DNA from: CAZDAW01 sp964503685
GTDB taxonomy: Bacteria; Chloroflexota; Anaerolineae; Anaerolineales; Anaerolineaceae
NCBI GenBank assembly: GCA_964503685.1
Contig: CAZDAW010000024.1
Location: 1 to 40,068 of the forward strand
DNA length: 40,068 bases
Direction of reading: 5' to 3'
How positions within the stretch are numbered: position 1 is the first letter of the stretch; each line of letters starts with the position of its first letter. Shown piece by piece: positions 33,390-40,068 of the stretch. Under the pieces are notes generated by a model, which did no database searches, had not been told where the DNA came from, and saw only the letters and a program-made list of their open reading frames with translations. Position numbers and translations under genes: made by a program.

Positions 33390-34094
33390 ATGAAAGATCC
33401 TGTCCGCGTAGCTATCCTTATCTCTGCCAACGAAGAATGGCGGGTTATCCGAGAATTAATTCCAGAGGCCGTTGAGGAAAAATCACCTGTGGGAGAATGG
33501 TTTATTGTTGGTCAACCATGCTATGGCTCAATGGAAAAGGTTTTATTCTTTCATGGCGGCTGGGGCAAGATTGCTGCTGCCGCATCGACGCAGTACGTGA
33601 TTGACCGCTGGAACCCCGAAGCGCTCATCAACCTGGGCACATGCGGTGGCTTTGAGGGATTGATCGAACGCGGCGTCATTATTCTAGCAGAAAAAACCAT
33701 CGTTTATGACATCATAGAGCAAATGTACGATTTCCAAAAAGCTATCGACGCCTATACGACGACCATTGATTTGAGTTGGCTTAAAGACGACTACCCGCAG
33801 CCCGTTCTTCGAACCCATCTGGTTTCAGGCGACCGTGATCTGGTTGCCAGCCAAATTCCGGAATTAACGTCCCGTTATGCTGCTGTGGCCGGAGATTGGG
33901 AATCAGGGGCAATCGCGTATGTGGCGCAACGCAACTCAAAGCGCTGTTTGATTCTTCGTGGAGTATCTGATCTGGTCGGAAGCGGCGGCGGTGAGGCTTA
34001 CGGTAAAGCGGACGTATTTGTGGAGGGAACACGCGGGATTTTTAAACAACTACTGGATCATTTGCCCGAATGGATTGAATTGTCTCTCGCATGA
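33390..34094 (+). CDS. MTA/SAH nucleosidase-like (PNP/UDP phosphorylase superfamily) protein
   Basis: The ATG at 33390 has AGGAAA upstream; an earlier in-frame ATG lies inside the previous gene. The 234-residue product shows 'VAILISANEEW' (N-terminal strand), 'HGGWGKIAAAASTQYVID', 'LINLGTCGGFEGLIERG', 'GDWESGAIAYVAQR' (Glu171 ribose-contacting position, MEGAA in typical MTAN) and 'LRGVSDL' (Asp194, the purine-protonating Asp). It would split methylthioadenosine, S-adenosylhomocysteine or a related nucleoside. Substitutions such as Trp for Met before the key Glu make the substrate uncertain. Confidence 0.85.
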   Translation: MKDPVRVAILISANEEWRVIRELIPEAVEEKSPVGEWFIVGQPCYGSMEKVLFFHGGWGKIAAAASTQYVIDRWNPEALINLGTCGGFEGLIERGVIILAEKTIVYDIIEQMYDFQKAIDAYTTTIDLSWLKDDYPQPVLRTHLVSGDRDLVASQIPELTSRYAAVAGDWESGAIAYVAQRNSKRCLILRGVSDLVGSGGGEAYGKADVFVEGTRGIFKQLLDHLPEWIELSLA

Positions 34095-34137
34095 TATGAG
34101 TTCATAACTTCACCCTGGATAATGTAATTAAATAAGC

Positions 34138-34168
34138 CTGACAAGCCGAAGCGACCTGTCAGATTTTT
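34138..34168 (+). terminator. Probable terminator after the nucleosidase gene
   Basis: CTGACA (34138-34143) pairs with TGTCAG (34157-34162) around a loop with a partial inner GC pairing, followed by ATTTTT. It lies between convergent genes and may work weakly for metG too. Confidence 0.6.
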
Positions 34169-34188
34169 ATATCAAGAAGTAATGAACA

Positions 34189-35985
34189 TTATCCACCCGG
34201 GGCTTTCCCCAATTTGGAACGTTCCATATCCACTATGCTGGGGTCCAATTTCTTGAATAACGGTTGCGGTTGCTGGAAGACATGACCTGCTTTCAATTGG
34301 CTCGGCTCCCAGCGACCAGAAGCGCCATCTGGATCATAACGCAAAACACTATGCTCGCCCAGTGAATCTGTGCAGGACTGTATGTATTGCTTGCCAAATA
34401 ATGGTGCAGCATACCCAAGATAAGTATGCAGTTTTTCACAGGTAAACGGCAAGAAGGGAGCAAGCAGTATCTTCAACGAATCGATCGCCCGCATCGCGGT
34501 ATAGATCGATTTTGCTGCTGACTCTTTGTCTGTTTTGATTGTAAACCATGGGGCGGTCTGATCCAGATATTTGTTCACTTCAGTCGCCAGGTTCATTGCT
34601 TCTGCCAGAGCAGCTCGCAGATGAACGGTTTCAAAAAGATCGCCGACCGTTTGAAAGCCCGCTTCAATTTTTGCCAGGATTTCCTGATCAATAGGGCGCA
34701 ACTCGCCCGGATCAGGCACCTTGCCTTCCCAGTGCTTGTAAGCAAACGATAAAACTCGATTAGCCAGGTTGCCCCAGGTGGCAACTAGCTCGTCATTGTT
34801 CTTGTGAAAAAATTCGTCCCACGACCAATCTGTATCACGCGTCTCTGGCATGTTGACTGTCAAATAATAGCGGAGCGCATCGGGGTCATAACGGGTTAAG
34901 AAATCCAGCGCCCAGACTGCCCAATTCCGACTGCCGGAGATTTTCTGCCCTTCTAAATTAAGAAATTCATTTGCCGGAACATCATAAGGCAGGGTTAATT
35001 TGGATCCTGGGCCGCCATCAAAAAATGGATCAAAAGCCTCCCCAACGCCTGATAATTGCGCCGGCCAGATTACTGCATGGAATGGGATATTATCTTTACC
35101 AATGAAATAGTAAGCCCGTGTATTGGGATCATGCCACCAATCATGCCAGGAATGAGGGTCTTGATTCAATGCCGACCACTCAATCGAAGCTGAAAGATAA
35201 CCGATTACGGCTTCAAACCACACATACAGGCATTTCCCATTCCAACCTTCAACAGGTACAGGTATGCCCCAGTCCAGATCGCGCGTAATCGCCCGCCCAT
35301 GTAATTTTTCCGCCAGCATTTGCCCCAGTGATTGACGCAACACATTCTGTCGCCAGAACGATTCCCGTTCCCGTAAAAATGCTTCAACCTCTGGTTGAAG
35401 CTTTCCTAAATCCAGGTAATAATGCTCAGTCTCGCGCAGTTCAGGCGTCGAGCCGTCCATTTTTGAACGTGGGTTAATGATCTGAGTGGCATCGAGCAGA
35501 TTGCCGCATTTGTCACACTGGTCGCCGCGGGCGTTTTCATAACCACAGATATAGCAGGTTCCTTCGACGTAACGATCAGGTAAAAATCGCTTTTGCGAAG
35601 GTGCAAACCACTGCTTCTGGCGTTCTGTGTACAAAAAACCGTTTTTCTTTAAGGCCAGGAAAATTGCCTGTGATACTCGAAAGTGATTGTCCGTATGCGT
35701 GCTGGTAAACAAATCGTACGTCAGACCCAATTTCTGATACAGGTCTAAAAACGTGTGGTGGTATCGTTGATAAATCTCATATGCGGTTGTGCCCTCGGCA
35801 TCTGCCCGAACAGTAATGGGTGTACCATGCGCGTCTGAACCCGATACCATTAACACTTTTCTACCCTTCAGGCGTTGATAGCGCGCAAAGATATCCGCGG
35901 GAAGATAGGAACCTGTCAGGTTACCTACATGAATCTCTGAATTGGCATAAGGCCAGGCAACAGAAACCAGAATAGTCTCGGTCAT
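34189..35985 (-). CDS. metG: Methionyl-tRNA synthetase
   Basis: The start is the ATG at 35985 with GAGG six bases upstream; the in-frame TTG at 35997 is not needed. The ~598-residue product has the HIGH-type 'EIHVGNLTG' (18-26), a zinc knuckle 'CYICGYENARGDQCDKCG', 'YVWFEAVIGYL', 'YYFIGKDNIPFHAVIWPA', and the KMSKS-region 'GQKISGSRNWAVW', in which the second Lys is Gly. A helical anticodon-binding domain follows. There is no C-terminal EMAP/Trbp111 domain. It charges tRNA-Met. It is transcribed away from the sigma factor's terminator. Confidence 0.96.
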   Translation of the reverse strand: MTETILVSVAWPYANSEIHVGNLTGSYLPADIFARYQRLKGRKVLMVSGSDAHGTPITVRADAEGTTAYEIYQRYHHTFLDLYQKLGLTYDLFTSTHTDNHFRVSQAIFLALKKNGFLYTERQKQWFAPSQKRFLPDRYVEGTCYICGYENARGDQCDKCGNLLDATQIINPRSKMDGSTPELRETEHYYLDLGKLQPEVEAFLRERESFWRQNVLRQSLGQMLAEKLHGRAITRDLDWGIPVPVEGWNGKCLYVWFEAVIGYLSASIEWSALNQDPHSWHDWWHDPNTRAYYFIGKDNIPFHAVIWPAQLSGVGEAFDPFFDGGPGSKLTLPYDVPANEFLNLEGQKISGSRNWAVWALDFLTRYDPDALRYYLTVNMPETRDTDWSWDEFFHKNNDELVATWGNLANRVLSFAYKHWEGKVPDPGELRPIDQEILAKIEAGFQTVGDLFETVHLRAALAEAMNLATEVNKYLDQTAPWFTIKTDKESAAKSIYTAMRAIDSLKILLAPFLPFTCEKLHTYLGYAAPLFGKQYIQSCTDSLGEHSVLRYDPDGASGRWEPSQLKAGHVFQQPQPLFKKLDPSIVDMERSKLGKAPGG

Positions 35986-36036
35986 GATACACCTCAATAT
36001 AATAAAAAAATATATGAGTGGATTTTATCACGAAAC

Positions 36037-36064
36037 AAAAAAGCTGACCGCCGTCAGCTTTTTT
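36037..36064. terminator. Bidirectional intrinsic terminator after the sigma factor gene
   Basis: A perfect 12-bp stem (AAAAAAGCTGAC with GTCAGCTTTTTT) around a CGCC loop. It has a T-run on either strand, 20 bases after the sigma factor stop and before the metG start region. Confidence 0.92.
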
Positions 36065-36084
36065 GATATCAAAATAAAGCCACT

Positions 36085-37257
36085 TTAGAGATAATCTTTT
36101 AATTGGCGAGCGCGCCGCGGGTGCCGCAAACGCCGCAAAGCTTTCCCTTCTATCTGGCGAATACGCTCACGGGTCAGTCCAAACTTTTGTCCCACTTCTT
36201 CGAGGGTGTATGCTCGCCCGTTGTCTAACCCAAACCGCAAGCGCAAAATACGGGCTTCACGCGGCGACAGTGTCGATAAGACCTCTTCAACTTTCTCTCG
36301 AAGCATATTCCGGTAAGCGCTCTGAATAGGGGTAGGAGTTATCTCGTCTTCAACAAACATGCCTAGCTCAGAGTCTTCATCATCGCCCACAGGGCTCTCC
36401 AAAGAAAGAGGTAGCCAGGATACACGCAACATCCATTGCACTTTGCGCATGCTCAATCCCATCTCGACTGCCAATTCCTCAACCCGGGGAACGCGTCCCA
36501 GGCGTTGCTCCATCTCATGCGTCAGACGGTATAACTGACGGATGCGGTCAATCATGTGAACAGGGACGCGGATCGTTCGACCCTGATCTGCAATGGCACG
36601 CGTTATTGTTTGCCGAATCCACCATGTTGCATAAGTTGAAAAACGAAAACCACGATGGTAATCATATTTCTCGACCGCCTTCATCAAACCCAGATTCCCC
36701 TCCTGGATCAAATCGAGGAAAGGAACACCACGTCCGATATATTTTTTCGCAATACTGACAACCAGACGGGTATTGGCTTTAATCAGGTGTTCTCGCGCCA
36801 GTACCCCATCCTGAATAACAGTATCCAGTTCTTCATGTCGCCGTATGGTTTCTTGAACACCCAGTTCAGCAAGCTCATCTTTTGCCATCCGCCCGCGCTC
36901 AATGCGTTGCGAGAGGTCTAATTCTTCATCAATTGAAAGCAAGGGTACACGAGACATTTCTTTCAGATAAAGACCAACGGTATCATCTGTCCCAATTCTT
37001 TCTATATCAGCATTCGGATCAAGATCGGTCTGCGGCAATTCATCTTCGATAAACTCGTCTTCTGTATCATGATCCAGAATATCGACACCACGCCGGCGAA
37101 GTGCAAGAACAACCGCACTTAGATGTTCAGAATCCTCGTCGCCTTCAGGATAAAATTCCATCAGATCATCAGTGGTCAGATAACCTTGAACATCGGCCTT
37201 TTCCAGCAACATACTCAAAATTTCTTTTTTTTGCCTGCGCCTACCCGGATACGCCAT
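36085..37257 (-). CDS. rpoD: Primary-type RNA polymerase sigma factor (RpoD/SigA family)
   Basis: The ATG at 37257 follows GGGGAGG; the product is ~390 residues. A short region 1.1-like N-terminus and an acidic linker precede region 1.2 ('DDTVGLYLKEMSRVPLLS'), region 2 ('LVVSIAKKYIGRGVPFLDLIQEGNLGLMKAVEKYD', 'FRFSTYATWWIRQTI'), region 3 and region 4.2 ('YTLEEVGQKFGLTRERIRQIEGKALRRLRHP'). Region 2.4 and 4.2 residues fit recognition of TATAAT and TTGACA, matching the promoters seen in this window. It could be the housekeeping factor or a close paralog. It sits 36 bases after yceD and ends in a strong terminator. Confidence 0.94.
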   Translation of the reverse strand: MAYPGRRRQKKEILSMLLEKADVQGYLTTDDLMEFYPEGDEDSEHLSAVVLALRRRGVDILDHDTEDEFIEDELPQTDLDPNADIERIGTDDTVGLYLKEMSRVPLLSIDEELDLSQRIERGRMAKDELAELGVQETIRRHEELDTVIQDGVLAREHLIKANTRLVVSIAKKYIGRGVPFLDLIQEGNLGLMKAVEKYDYHRGFRFSTYATWWIRQTITRAIADQGRTIRVPVHMIDRIRQLYRLTHEMEQRLGRVPRVEELAVEMGLSMRKVQWMLRVSWLPLSLESPVGDDEDSELGMFVEDEITPTPIQSAYRNMLREKVEEVLSTLSPREARILRLRFGLDNGRAYTLEEVGQKFGLTRERIRQIEGKALRRLRHPRRARQLKDYL

Positions 37258-37292
37258 ACACAACCTCCCCTTACAAAATAGTCCAGATGGTC

Positions 37293-37772
37293 TTATGTTT
37301 GTTCATTTTGTTTTTGGTGTTCACAAGTTGTTACGTTCAAGTCTTCGCCGCATATAATACATAAGCCTTTGCAATCCGGTTTACACAACGGATTGATTGG
37401 GACTTCCAGCAACATATACTCTCGAACAAGCGGGCCCAGGTTAATATTCCCATCTTCCGGATAAATCAACCCTGACTCAGAAACGGTCCGCTGTGAGAAA
37501 GCGTATAGCTCGTTAAAACTAATCTGCAACGGTTGCAAGAATTCTGCCAGACAACGGACACACTGGGAAGTAATTTTTGCTCTAAACCGCGCCTGTACCA
37601 ATAAACCCTGAGGCGTTCGTCCTATCCTGGCGATGCCGGAAAAATTGTTTAAGTCCAGGTCTGGTTGCAGATGGAGTTGAGGGAATTCAAAATGAAAATC
37701 GCGACTGCTACCTATCGGCTGACTCACGAGAAAGCCGACATTCAGTCGCAAAGGGTTTCGAGGTTGAGTCAC
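37293..37772 (-). CDS. yceD: DUF177/YceD family protein
   Basis: A 159-residue protein starting at a GTG without clear ribosome-binding site. It carries the YceD cysteine pattern: 'SQCVRCLAEF' in the middle and 'NPLCKPDCKGLCIICGEDLN' near the C-terminus, possibly metal-binding. YceD proteins are linked to 23S rRNA/large-subunit ribosome accumulation and are usually encoded just before rpmF (L32). Here no rpmF follows; the sigma factor gene does. The leader has a good promoter at 37815-37843. Confidence 0.9.
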   Translation of the reverse strand: MTQPRNPLRLNVGFLVSQPIGSSRDFHFEFPQLHLQPDLDLNNFSGIARIGRTPQGLLVQARFRAKITSQCVRCLAEFLQPLQISFNELYAFSQRTVSESGLIYPEDGNINLGPLVREYMLLEVPINPLCKPDCKGLCIICGEDLNVTTCEHQKQNEQT

Positions 37773-37814
37773 AGTATACAGTCTAAAAAATTAAACCAGA
37801 TTAAAACCTTACAT

Positions 37815-37843
37815 ATTATAACATCTTCATGAATCAAAGTCAA
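37815..37843 (-). promoter_or_regulatory. Promoter of yceD and the sigma factor gene
   Basis: Minus strand: TTGACT (37843-37838), exactly 17 bases, then TATAAT (37820-37815). The start point would be near 37808, about 36 bases before the yceD GTG. Confidence 0.75.
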
Positions 37844-37858
37844 GCATTTGTGACAAAT

Positions 37859-37886
37859 TTGATATGAAAAGTATTTGGTTTATAAT
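37859..37886 (+). promoter_or_regulatory. Promoter of rdgB, divergent from yceD
   Basis: TTGATA (37859-37864), a 16-base spacer, then TATAAT (37881-37886). The start point near 37893 leaves about 15 bases of leader before the ATG at 37908. It is placed back to back with the yceD promoter with 15 bases between the -35 elements. Confidence 0.65.
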
Positions 37887-37907
37887 ATCAACCAGGATAA
37901 AGATGCT

Positions 37908-38519
37908 ATGCCAAAAACCTTATTGCTTGCTACTGAAAACCCTGGTAAAGTGATTGAGTTACGAGCTTTATTGGCCAATTTACAGTTTGATATCATTACT
38001 CCAAAGCACCTTGGAATACGCCTGGAAGTCTCCGAGGATGGCTCTTCTTATGCCGAGAATGCTGCTATTAAAGCGCTCGCCTATGCCAGAGAAAGCGGCC
38101 TGGTTACACTTGCCGATGACTCTGGACTTGAGGTCGATGCACTTAATGGACAACCTGGTATTTATTCGGCGCGCTACGCGCCGTGGGCAAAAGCCACTGA
38201 TGCAGATCGCCGCCAGTACTTACTTAAAAACCTGTCATCTTTTCCTCGCCCGTGGACAGCTCGTTTCCGCTGCAGCGTAGCAATTGCCAGCCAGAATGGT
38301 TGTGTCTCTTACAGTGAGGGCGAATGCATAGGAGAAATAATCCCCGATGAAAGAGGGAAACAAGGGTTTGGTTACGATCCTATCTTTTTAATACCCGGCA
38401 TAAGGCGTACAATGGCAGAGTTATCAATGGAAGACAAAAACCTTATCAGCCATCGGGCGCACGCTATAAAAAAAGCGATCCCTATTCTGATCCAATTATT
38501 CGAATCATCGATGATGTAG
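37908..38519 (+). CDS. rdgB: XTP/dITP diphosphatase (RdgB/HAM1 family)
   Basis: The chosen ATG at 37908 gives 203 residues; an in-frame start at 37875 lies upstream of the promoter's -10. Signatures: 'LLLATENPGKVIELRALL' at the N-terminus, 'LADDSGLEVDALNGQPGIYSARYA' (catalytic Asp pair), 'GFGYDPIFLIPG', and 'MAELSMEDKNLISHRAHAIKK' at the C-terminus. It removes inosine- and xanthosine-triphosphates from the nucleotide pool. Its last 15 bases overlap the end of the convergent kinase gene. Confidence 0.95.
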   Translation: MPKTLLLATENPGKVIELRALLANLQFDIITPKHLGIRLEVSEDGSSYAENAAIKALAYARESGLVTLADDSGLEVDALNGQPGIYSARYAPWAKATDADRRQYLLKNLSSFPRPWTARFRCSVAIASQNGCVSYSEGECIGEIIPDERGKQGFGYDPIFLIPGIRRTMAELSMEDKNLISHRAHAIKKAIPILIQLFESSMM

Positions 38520-40068
38520 TCGATCTACGGCTTCTTCAGTCAACGGAATAAATACCCGTATCCGAGTCCCTTTCCCAGGCACCGAGTCAATATCCAATAT
38601 GCCATTCAATAATTCGGTTCGCTCTCGTAAATTGACCATACCCAGACTTCCCCGATTCTCATACGAACTGTTTATCGCGGCAACATCGAAACCAACGCCA
38701 TTGTCAATTATTTCCAATGCAGCAATATCACCCGAAATAGCCCGTAAGCGCACCCAGATATGCGCTGCTTGGGCGTGCTTGCGGGCGTTATTAACCGCTT
38801 CTTCGACCAGATAAAACACAACCGTTTGCTTGTTGCTTTCCAATTGATCGACGATTCCGGCGTCTGCCTCAACGATAACATCCTGATCAAAAGTTTCACG
38901 CATCTTCTGCGCCATCGATTCCAATGCGGCAATCAATCCTTGCGATTCAAGCACCAGAGGGCGTAAGGTGAACAGCATATGGCGCATTTCTTTTGTCGTC
39001 CGACGCGCCAGATCTTCAATCTTGTAAAGCTCTTCTGCAACGCTCTTGGGATCTTTCTCCAAAAGGCGACGCGCATAATTTACGCGCATCGCTAACGCGG
39101 CCAGCGACTGCGTTGGCCCATCATGTAAATCACGCGCCAGTTTCTTTTGCGCCTCATCCTGCACTTCCACAATATGTTCTTTTTCTGCTTTCAAATCTTG
39201 ATACAGGCGAGCATTTTGAATGGCTACGATAGCCTGGCGGCTGATAATTTCCAGAATATCACATCGTTCGGGTGTAAAAAAATTCTTTTCGACATGACCA
39301 AATATCAAAAGGCCATAAACATCCAGGCCACTCCGTAGCGGTACACAATAAACCGTGTTACACGAGCGAAATGCCACTATTCGCCCAAGTTCCGCGTCTT
39401 GAGAAGGGGTTTCCAATAGACGGGGCTCCCCTTCCCGGATGACTTCCTCGACAACGCCTTTCTTTCCCGCCAGAACAATTTTCATGTCAGAAGGTGTTAA
39501 CCGACGTGCGCATTCAATATGTAATTGATCTTCTGAAAACAAGAGTACAGCGCTAACCATCCGTTCCGCCGAACTGCCTTTCGAACTTAAGGCATTGACG
39601 CTTAAATCTAAAGCGATATCCAATACCCGTTGATAATTCAATGTCGTACTGAGCAAATTGGTTAACTCATAAAAAGCGCGAATCCGTTCTCGCTCGTCGG
39701 GTTGTCCATTTTCCTTCTTTGCCATATTCTCAGAAGGACGCTGCGATTGGCGATTGACTAATTGACCGACCTGCTTCTTTCGGATCCAATAGAACAAACA
39801 GGCTGAAGATAAATTTATCATAGCTAATAACACAGCCGGCGATAAAATATCCAGGCGAGTCGAATAAAACCATGCATGAACTACTTGTAATATCGAAAAA
39901 CAAATAGCAATAATAAGAACGCTTATGAATCGAAACCCAAACACCGCAGTCAAGACGGGCATCATTCCGATCCAAATTCCTGTTCCATCGATTCCCCCCG
40001 AAAATCCAAATAGCAGGAAAACAATTACAAAATCGATTCCGGCAAGTAGATAATATTGAAATTTTAAA
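38505..40068 (-). CDS. NarL-type sensor histidine kinase with GAF domain (5' end outside the window)
   Basis: The frame stays open to the right edge, and the codons upstream of the first in-window ATG (39965) encode further hydrophobic sequence ('YYLLAGIDFVIVFLLFGF'), so the true start lies beyond 40068. Visible parts, from N- to C-terminal: at least four membrane helices, a coiled linker, a GAF domain ('RAFYELTNLLSTTLNYQRVLDIALDL' to 'AIVAIQNARLY'), HisKA_3 with the phospho-His in 'ARDLHDGPTQSLAAL', and HATPase_c ('YLVEEAVNNARKHAQA', 'IIDNGVGFD', 'GSLGMVNLRER'). Its cognate LuxR-type regulator is not in the window. No terminator lies between it and rdgB. Confidence 0.93.
   Translation of the reverse strand, partial: LKFQYYLLAGIDFVIVFLLFGFSGGIDGTGIWIGMMPVLTAVFGFRFISVLIIAICFSILQVVHAWFYSTRLDILSPAVLLAMINLSSACLFYWIRKKQVGQLVNRQSQRPSENMAKKENGQPDERERIRAFYELTNLLSTTLNYQRVLDIALDLSVNALSSKGSSAERMVSAVLLFSEDQLHIECARRLTPSDMKIVLAGKKGVVEEVIREGEPRLLETPSQDAELGRIVAFRSCNTVYCVPLRSGLDVYGLLIFGHVEKNFFTPERCDILEIISRQAIVAIQNARLYQDLKAEKEHIVEVQDEAQKKLARDLHDGPTQSLAALAMRVNYARRLLEKDPKSVAEELYKIEDLARRTTKEMRHMLFTLRPLVLESQGLIAALESMAQKMRETFDQDVIVEADAGIVDQLESNKQTVVFYLVEEAVNNARKHAQAAHIWVRLRAISGDIAALEIIDNGVGFDVAAINSSYENRGSLGMVNLRERTELLNGILDIDSVPGKGTRIRVFIPLTEEAVDRLHHR

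Noticed and set aside
39730..39975. 81-codon frame on the minus strand at the right edge
   Set aside because: It overlaps the membrane part of the histidine kinase in another frame and carries no start signal.

Overview
The window looks like chromosomal DNA of a Chloroflexota bacterium, most likely class Anaerolineae. This rests on the gene mix, not on a database match: tandem M42 aminopeptidases, a giant multi-GAF histidine kinase, Thr/Pro-rich stalk proteins, a CAP-LysM surface protein, GH1 and bactofilin-with-membrane-tail proteins, small DUF4388/Ras-like GTPase modules, and moderate GC. Coding density is high and almost all genes sit in short co-directional runs. No IS element, prophage or CRISPR array was seen. 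The only remnant of mobile or rapidly evolving DNA is an RHS/YD-repeat fragment beside a tRNA-Pro gene.

Layout. (1) 1-6.5 kb, minus strand: three tandem M42 metallo-aminopeptidase paralogs, a lipoprotein solute-binding protein translationally coupled to the third, a small membrane protein, and an exported bactofilin-like protein with a polytopic C-terminal membrane region. (2) 6.6-20.4 kb, minus strand: a large signalling locus read from a good sigma70-type promoter at 20445-20473. In transcription order it holds DUF4388 protein, Ras-like GTPase, alpha/beta hydrolase, V4R ligand-binding protein, left-handed beta-helix protein, response regulator with a degenerate GGDEF domain, a ~2,300-residue histidine kinase with about ten GAF domains, a CheY-like receiver, a second alpha/beta hydrolase whose nucleophile serine is replaced by glycine, and a Thr/Pro-rich membrane-anchored protein. 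This is the most novel part of the window. (3) 20.5-26.3 kb: a helicase-associated-domain protein, glycine C-acetyltransferase (kbl), a small Cys-rich protein, a DUF1232 membrane protein, tRNA-Pro(TGG), the RHS remnant and dihydrolipoyl dehydrogenase (lpdA). (4) 26.4-32.6 kb, minus strand: uvrC, a 45-residue membrane protein, a DUF4153/DUF4173-type membrane protein, a GH1 beta-glycosidase and a CAP-LysM protein. The DUF4153 gene is split by 100 Ns, but identical 22-nt ends on both sides show that the gap is a scaffolding artefact and the gene is intact. (5) 32.6-34.1 kb, plus strand: cinA/pncC-type amidase, a small unknown protein, and an MTA/SAH-nucleosidase-like protein. (6) 34.2-40.1 kb: metG, the primary-type sigma factor gene with yceD (DUF177) upstream, divergent rdgB, and a NarL-type histidine kinase running off the right edge.

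How it fits together: regions 3, 4 and 6 are mainly housekeeping (translation, transcription, repair, nucleotide pool cleaning, glycine/threonine and 2-oxoacid metabolism). Region 1 suggests peptide use plus envelope structure. Region 2 combines small-molecule enzymes, a likely hydrophobic-ligand sensor, a GTPase switch and a massive multi-input phosphorelay, and may be one signalling system. All functional statements come from motifs read by eye; no search was run.
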